A DNA stretch of 8,915 bases, from contig CAJUEX010000082.1 in the NCBI GenBank assembly GCA_910585715.1, positions 1 through 8,915 on the forward strand, read 5' to 3'. The notes below the pieces were generated by a model, which made no database searches, was not told the origin of the DNA, and worked only from the letters and a program-made list of their open reading frames with translations. The DNA is from an uncultured Lachnospiraceae bacterium. Lineage in GTDB: Bacteria; Bacillota; Clostridia; Lachnospirales; Lachnospiraceae. Positions 6,030 through 8,915 of the stretch are shown piece by piece (the first letter of the stretch is position 1; every line of letters starts with the position of its first letter). A program made the position numbers and the translations under genes.

Positions 6030-7614
6030 ATACTTAAGGCTTTCTATAGAGGATGGGGATGTAGTGTCGGACAGTGACAAAGAAGAAAGCGACAGCATCC
6101 AACACCAGCGGGAACTGATTAGCCACTATTTGCATGAAGAAAACCTTTATCCGGATATGCAGACTTTGGAGTTTGTGGATGACGGATACAGCGGAACGAA
6201 TTTTGAAAGACCGGCAGTGAAGCGGATGCTTTCCATGGTCAGGGAAGGAAAAATATGCTGTATTATTGTGAAGGATATTTCCCGTTTTGGCAGGAACTAT
6301 CTGGAAGTGGGGGATTATCTGGAACAGATATTGCCTTTTATGGGTGTTCGGTTTATTGCGGTTGGAGATGGATATGACAGCAATGATTATGAGGGAACTA
6401 CCGGAGGGATTGAGATTGCATTCAGGAGTTTTCTTTATGATCTGTACAGCAAGGATTTATCTGTGAAGATGCGTTCTGCGTTGGAGGTCAGAAGAAAACG
6501 GGGAGATTTTATCGGACCGAGACCGCCTTTTGGATATCGGTTTTCAGAGAATAAGAAGGTGTTGGCGGTGGATCAGGAAGCTGCGAAATATGTAAGGAGA
6601 ATTTTTGAACTTGCCGGTATGGGGTACAGTACGGGGAGGATTGCAGTGAAGCTGAACGAGGAAAAAATACCGACACCCGGACAGTATAAAAACCGTGGCA
6701 ATCCGCAATACCATCTTCTGGATGGGGAGGGTTACTGGAACAGGAATATGGTTTTGAAGATACTGGAAAATAAAGTATATCTTGGAATGGTAGTGAATGG
6801 GAAACACAGAGTGACGAAAGTAGGAGGTAGCCAGTTTAAGCGAGTGGTGGATGAAGAGCAGGTCTGTGTTTCCGGCAGGCATGAGGCAATCGTTACGGAG
6901 CGGGAATTTATGAAGGCATCGGAAGTGATTAAGTATCGTGGGTGTCAGAGGGGGAAGGAGCATAAAGGAAAGCAGGACAGTATACTGCTGGGGAAACTGC
7001 GGTGTGGGAATTGCAAAAGGAGTTTGAACAGGATTGGATGTACAAAGGTTCCGTGTTTTATTTGTGGGAGAGCGAGATATGATAAGGGGAGTGGGTGCTT
7101 TGACGGGAGATTGAAGGAGCCGGAGGTGGAGGATGCTGTTTTGAGGCATATCAGACAAAAGGTGGAAAAGAGGCATAAGGAGCAGTTAGGCAGAGAGGAA
7201 TCAGATAAGGAGAGGGGAGAGTTGGGACGGGGAGACGGTTCTTTGAAGCCGGGAGGTGTGCAGACAAAGAGTAAGGGTGCATTGTTGGAAAAGAAGCTGG
7301 ATACATTGAAAATAGAAAAACAGTATTTGTATGAACAGTTTAAGATGAAACAGTTGGAGAAGGACGATTATCTGAATAAGGTGGAGGTTTTGAGGATGGA
7401 GGAACAGAGGATAGGTGAGGAAATCCGGAAGGTGGAGAAAGAAAGGAATAGAGAGGGGGAACGGAGAGAAGGAGAGATTCGGAAGCAGGAGTTGGGGGAG
7501 ATGGGACTTTGTAGGGAACTGGTGGAAGAGATGATTGAGGCGGTTTATGTGTGGGGAGAAGGGGAGATAGAGGTTGTTTGGAAGGAAGAAATGAAAAGTA
7601 ATAAAATTTGTTAG
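6007..7614 (+). CDS. Large serine recombinase 3 (TnpX-like), possible frameshift at the 3' end
   Basis: A 535-residue large serine recombinase, third in the array. It has YLRLSIEDGD with nucleophile S13, DISRFGRN (R93, R96), a recombinase domain with GDFIGPRPPFGY (about 167-177) and the zinc motif C333, C336, C353, C364 with extra cysteines C345 and C350. A strongly charged coiled coil covers about 375-500. GGGAGGGG just before the ATG, and the 23-base overlap with the second gene, support the start. The family pattern ends at IEVVWKEEM; the final residues KSNKIC look foreign. Dropping one A from the run 7594-7597 would keep the frame open for 54 codons from ATG 7591 (after correcting a downstream insertion), so the C-terminus may be frameshifted. 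The 3' half is unusually purine-rich on the coding strand. Catalytic function looks intact. Confidence 0.94.
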   Translation: MKEQFVAEYLRLSIEDGDVVSDSDKEESDSIQHQRELISHYLHEENLYPDMQTLEFVDDGYSGTNFERPAVKRMLSMVREGKICCIIVKDISRFGRNYLEVGDYLEQILPFMGVRFIAVGDGYDSNDYEGTTGGIEIAFRSFLYDLYSKDLSVKMRSALEVRRKRGDFIGPRPPFGYRFSENKKVLAVDQEAAKYVRRIFELAGMGYSTGRIAVKLNEEKIPTPGQYKNRGNPQYHLLDGEGYWNRNMVLKILENKVYLGMVVNGKHRVTKVGGSQFKRVVDEEQVCVSGRHEAIVTEREFMKASEVIKYRGCQRGKEHKGKQDSILLGKLRCGNCKRSLNRIGCTKVPCFICGRARYDKGSGCFDGRLKEPEVEDAVLRHIRQKVEKRHKEQLGREESDKERGELGRGDGSLKPGGVQTKSKGALLEKKLDTLKIEKQYLYEQFKMKQLEKDDYLNKVEVLRMEEQRIGEEIRKVEKERNREGERREGEIRKQELGEMGLCRELVEEMIEAVYVWGEGEIEVVWKEEMKSNKIC

Positions 7615-7903
7615 TCCTTACTTGACAGCAGCATACGGGGAGAAGGTGAAGGCATATTTGAGGAGGGGCGCAAGACCGGTCAGGGGGGAGCAGGTGTACC
7701 CGAATGAGAAGGTGGGGGCGTATGGTAATATAGTGTCAAGTTAGCAAGGAGCCAGTAAAATCAAGGGCTTCCGCTGATTTAGTCCTATGAAAAAACTGCT
7801 GCGAAAACAGCAAAATTGGATAAGGACGGGCCTGTTTTTAACCAGAAAACCGAAAATCAAGCAACTTGACACTAATATACCACAAAGCCGAGTGGTGTTG
7901 TGA
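7591..7903 (+). pseudogene. Broken reading frame after recombinase 3, interrupted by a MITE
   Basis: From 7595 a frame offset from recombinase 3 runs open: KVIKFVSPYLTAAYGEKVK, then YLRRGARPVRGEQ, then NEKVGAYGNI. It ends at a TAG (7742-7744) lying inside the inserted 140-bp element. Removing that element with one target copy lets the frame continue from AYGNI into PQSRVVL and a TGA at 7901-7903. Removing one A at 7594-7597 joins it to ATG 7591. It is either a lost 54-residue C-terminal extension of recombinase 3 or a small downstream gene starting at that ATG. I do not recognise the sequence. Purine-rich DNA has few stops by chance, so the coding call is tentative. Confidence 0.35.
7733..7872. 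mobile_element. 140-bp MITE-like insertion with target duplication
   Basis: GTGTCAAGTT (7733-7742) is a perfect inverted repeat of AACTTGACAC (7863-7872), and both ends are directly flanked by the 7-base duplication TAATATA (7726-7732 and 7873-7879). Between them are 120 bases without coding potential, so it is non-autonomous. It carries small hairpins (TGCTG 7797-7801 with CAGCA 7808-7812) and one copy of GCTGATTTAGTCCTAT. I cannot assign the parent insertion-sequence family from the ends. The target repeat is AT-rich and nearly palindromic, which slightly weakens the duplication argument. Confidence 0.65.
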
Positions 7904-8011
7904 AAAGTGTGCCTAAAAGGGGTGATAACTGAATATTTTTGAGTTTAGGTAGGACTAAATTAGCTTTTCATGCGGACAAGTATCGTGTCTGCGCGGCTGA
8001 TTTAGTCCTAT
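7773..8011. repeat. Direct and inverted repeats of the TTAGTCCT motif
   Basis: GCTGATTTAGTCCTAT occurs identically at 7773-7788 and 7996-8011. A one-mismatch inverted copy, TAGGACTAAATTAGC, lies at 7950-7964. A further core copy TTAGTCCT sits at 7611-7618, across the recombinase 3 stop codon. Four copies of an octamer within 400 bases is far beyond chance expectation and suggests binding sites or remnants of recombination. Confidence 0.7.
7950..8010 (+). promoter_or_regulatory. Long imperfect hairpin before the SymE-like gene
   Basis: TAGGACTAAATTAGC (7950-7964) pairs with GCTGATTTAGTCCTA (7996-8010) with one G-T wobble, and an inner stem GCGGACA (7972-7978) pairs with TGTCTGC (7986-7992), also with one wobble, around the loop AGTATCG. 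It ends 33 bases before the SymE-like ATG and is followed by a weak T-rich stretch (TATTTCTTATT). It may be a terminator, a 5' leader structure, a regulatory RNA element or a recombinase attachment site. Confidence 0.55.
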
Positions 8012-8043
8012 TTCTTATTGCACCATTTTAACAGGAGGTACGA

Positions 8044-8286
8044 ATGAAATCAAGAGAAATGACGGTTTACAGAGCGAGGGGGAACGGTAAAGACCTTACG
8101 GTTCCAATGATTATGATGCAGGGGAAGTGGCTGCGCGATATGGGTTTTACCGTTGGCGACAGGATATCCGTAACCTTGCAGGATGGAAAACTTGTGGTAG
8201 AGAGGACAGGCCGGATGTGGTCTGACCCGAAAGGGATTGCGGCTGTGAAAGAAAGAGCCGGAATGTGTGATGGAAAGGCGGTGTAA
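8044..8286 (+). CDS. SymE-like protein
   Basis: The 80-residue product matches the SymE family: after a variable basic start, PMIMMQGKWLRDMGFTVGDRI (21-41) and then VTLQDGKLVVE (43-53) form the compact AbrB-like beta fold. In E. coli SymE is an SOS-induced toxin held down by the antisense RNA SymR; related proteins are common at the start of the maintenance region in clostridial integrative elements, where their role is unproven. The ATG has a strong site (AGGAGG, 5 bases upstream). It begins a tight operon, with the next gene 2 bases downstream. I searched by eye for an antisense promoter over the start and found none convincing, so calling it a toxin would be premature. Confidence 0.75.
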   Translation: MKSREMTVYRARGNGKDLTVPMIMMQGKWLRDMGFTVGDRISVTLQDGKLVVERTGRMWSDPKGIAAVKERAGMCDGKAV

Positions 8287-8288
8287 AT

Positions 8289-8735
8289 ATGGCAGATTTA
8301 AACATGGTATTAAAGGAGTCCCAAAAATTGAATGGGAACATCAGGAGCCTGCTGAGGCTGTCTACATATGACGATTATGATGATCTGAGCGGGCTGCATA
8401 TAGACTATGAGGACGGGCAGCAGCTTTTCCTCCAGTCTGAACTCCGGGAGGTCATGGAAAAACTTTCGGATGTGGCGGACAGGATTGCATATCTTTCCCG
8501 CCCGGTTATGGAAACAAGCCGCCTGCATAAGAACCGAAGCGGAAGGTATGAGACAAAAGGCGGTCATTATTATACCAGTGGGAGCGGCATTGAGGCGCTG
8601 ATAAAAGACGATTATCAGGAAGTGCCCTATTGGGTGTGGACAAGCGTGGAGCATGACGGAAAAGACTACTATCTGGTAGGACATAAAAATGTACGTCTGG
8701 ACGGGCTGACTGTCCGGGTGAGAAAGGCGGTGTGA
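8289..8735 (+). CDS. DUF5348 domain protein
   Basis: The 148-residue soluble product has a helical N-terminal part (1-75, with LREVMEKLSDVADRIAYLSRP) and a C-terminal beta-rich domain (about 78-146) with RLHKNRSGRYE, GGHYYTSGSGIEALI, EHDGKDYYLVG and the closing GLTVRVRKAV. This matches the DUF5348 family as I know it, found in conjugative elements beside ParA and SymE-like genes; its function is unknown. Two bases separate it from the genes on either side, so the three are surely co-transcribed. The ribosome site (AGGCGGTG, overlapping the end of the previous gene) supports the start. Nothing suggests damage. Confidence 0.75.
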   Translation: MADLNMVLKESQKLNGNIRSLLRLSTYDDYDDLSGLHIDYEDGQQLFLQSELREVMEKLSDVADRIAYLSRPVMETSRLHKNRSGRYETKGGHYYTSGSGIEALIKDDYQEVPYWVWTSVEHDGKDYYLVGHKNVRLDGLTVRVRKAV

Positions 8736-8737
8736 GT

Positions 8738-8915
8738 ATGGGGCGACAATCTATTGCTTATGTAACCAAAAAGGGGGCTGTGCCAAAACGGTAAGCTCCA
8801 TCAGTATCGGTGTCGGCCTTGCCCGTGAGGGCAGGCGCGTCCTTCTGGTGGACGTGGATTCGCAGGGTTCCATGACCGCCAGCTTGGGATACCAGCAGCC
8901 CGACCAGATGGAGAC
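8738..8915 (+). pseudogene. ParA-family ATPase, frameshifted and cut by the window end
   Basis: ParA ATPases partition plasmids and mobile elements by ATP-driven DNA binding. The frame from ATG 8738 reads MGRQSIAYVTKKGAVPKR and stops at 8792-8794. The next frame, from 8770, gives KGG-C-AKTVSS, then GVGLAREGRRVLLVDVDSQG (Walker A' region) and MTASLGYQQPDQME to the window end, which is clearly ParA. Restoring a second AACC after GTAACC would give VTNQKGG and join the frames, so a 4-base slip deletion is likely. In addition, the Walker A motif has Ala where KGGxGKT needs Gly (GCC for GGC). It follows the DUF5348 gene by 2 bases. It could be a true pseudogene, a slippage-controlled gene or a sequencing error. 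Confidence 0.8.

Noticed and set aside
6544..7176. 210-codon open frame on the - strand
   Set aside because: It is antisense to recombinase 3, whose catalytic and zinc motifs are certain; the openness comes from the purine bias of that gene.
8044..8286. Antisense SymR-like RNA over the SymE-like start
   Set aside because: I found only a lone CATAAT-type box on the - strand without a matching -35, so I do not claim an RNA antitoxin.
1..8915. CRISPR array, tRNA or rRNA genes
   Set aside because: I saw no regularly spaced repeats and no tRNA- or rRNA-like sequence on either strand.

Overview
This window looks like part of an integrative mobile element from a low-to-mid-GC Firmicute, most likely a gut clostridium of the Lachnospiraceae type. 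The basis is purine-rich AGGAGG-type ribosome binding sites, clostridial codon use, and gene families typical of Tn4451/Tn1549-like elements: TnpX-like large serine recombinases, a class B sortase, a SymE-like protein, a DUF5348 protein and ParA. The species cannot be fixed from the sequence alone.

Layout. Positions 1-433 are a leader with inverted repeats and a small ORF (361-465) that overlaps an XRE-family repressor gene (434-793). A strong rho-independent terminator follows at 891-934. Positions 935-1296 hold no convincing gene but contain hairpins. A class B sortase core (1445-2086) lies next; it lacks a membrane anchor, and its likely N-terminal piece survives as a separate small ORF (1297-1419). 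A DUF6870-like small gene (2203-2466) precedes a clear promoter (2496-2524) and a hairpin touching the ribosome binding site of the first recombinase.

The core is an array of three large serine recombinase genes on the same strand (2594-4300, 4338-6029, 6007-7614). All three keep the catalytic serine, the DLSRFGRN or DISRFGRN motif, a recombinase domain, a cysteine zinc motif and a C-terminal coiled coil. A perfect inverted repeat with 13-base arms and an 8-base spacer spans the first recombinase stop codon.

Positions 7615-8043 are unusual. They contain a frameshifted reading frame continuing from the third recombinase, a 140-bp MITE-like element with 10-bp terminal inverted repeats and a 7-bp target duplication that interrupts that frame, several copies of the octamer TTAGTCCT in both orientations, and a long imperfect hairpin just before the next operon.

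That operon (8044 to the end) encodes a SymE-like protein, a DUF5348 protein and the start of ParA, with 2-base gaps. It resembles the opening of the maintenance/conjugation module of clostridial integrative elements. ParA is broken by an apparent 4-base deletion and has an altered Walker A motif, so the element may be partly decayed. Excision and integration by the three recombinases, control by the XRE protein and maintenance by ParA are inferred from family knowledge, not demonstrated.
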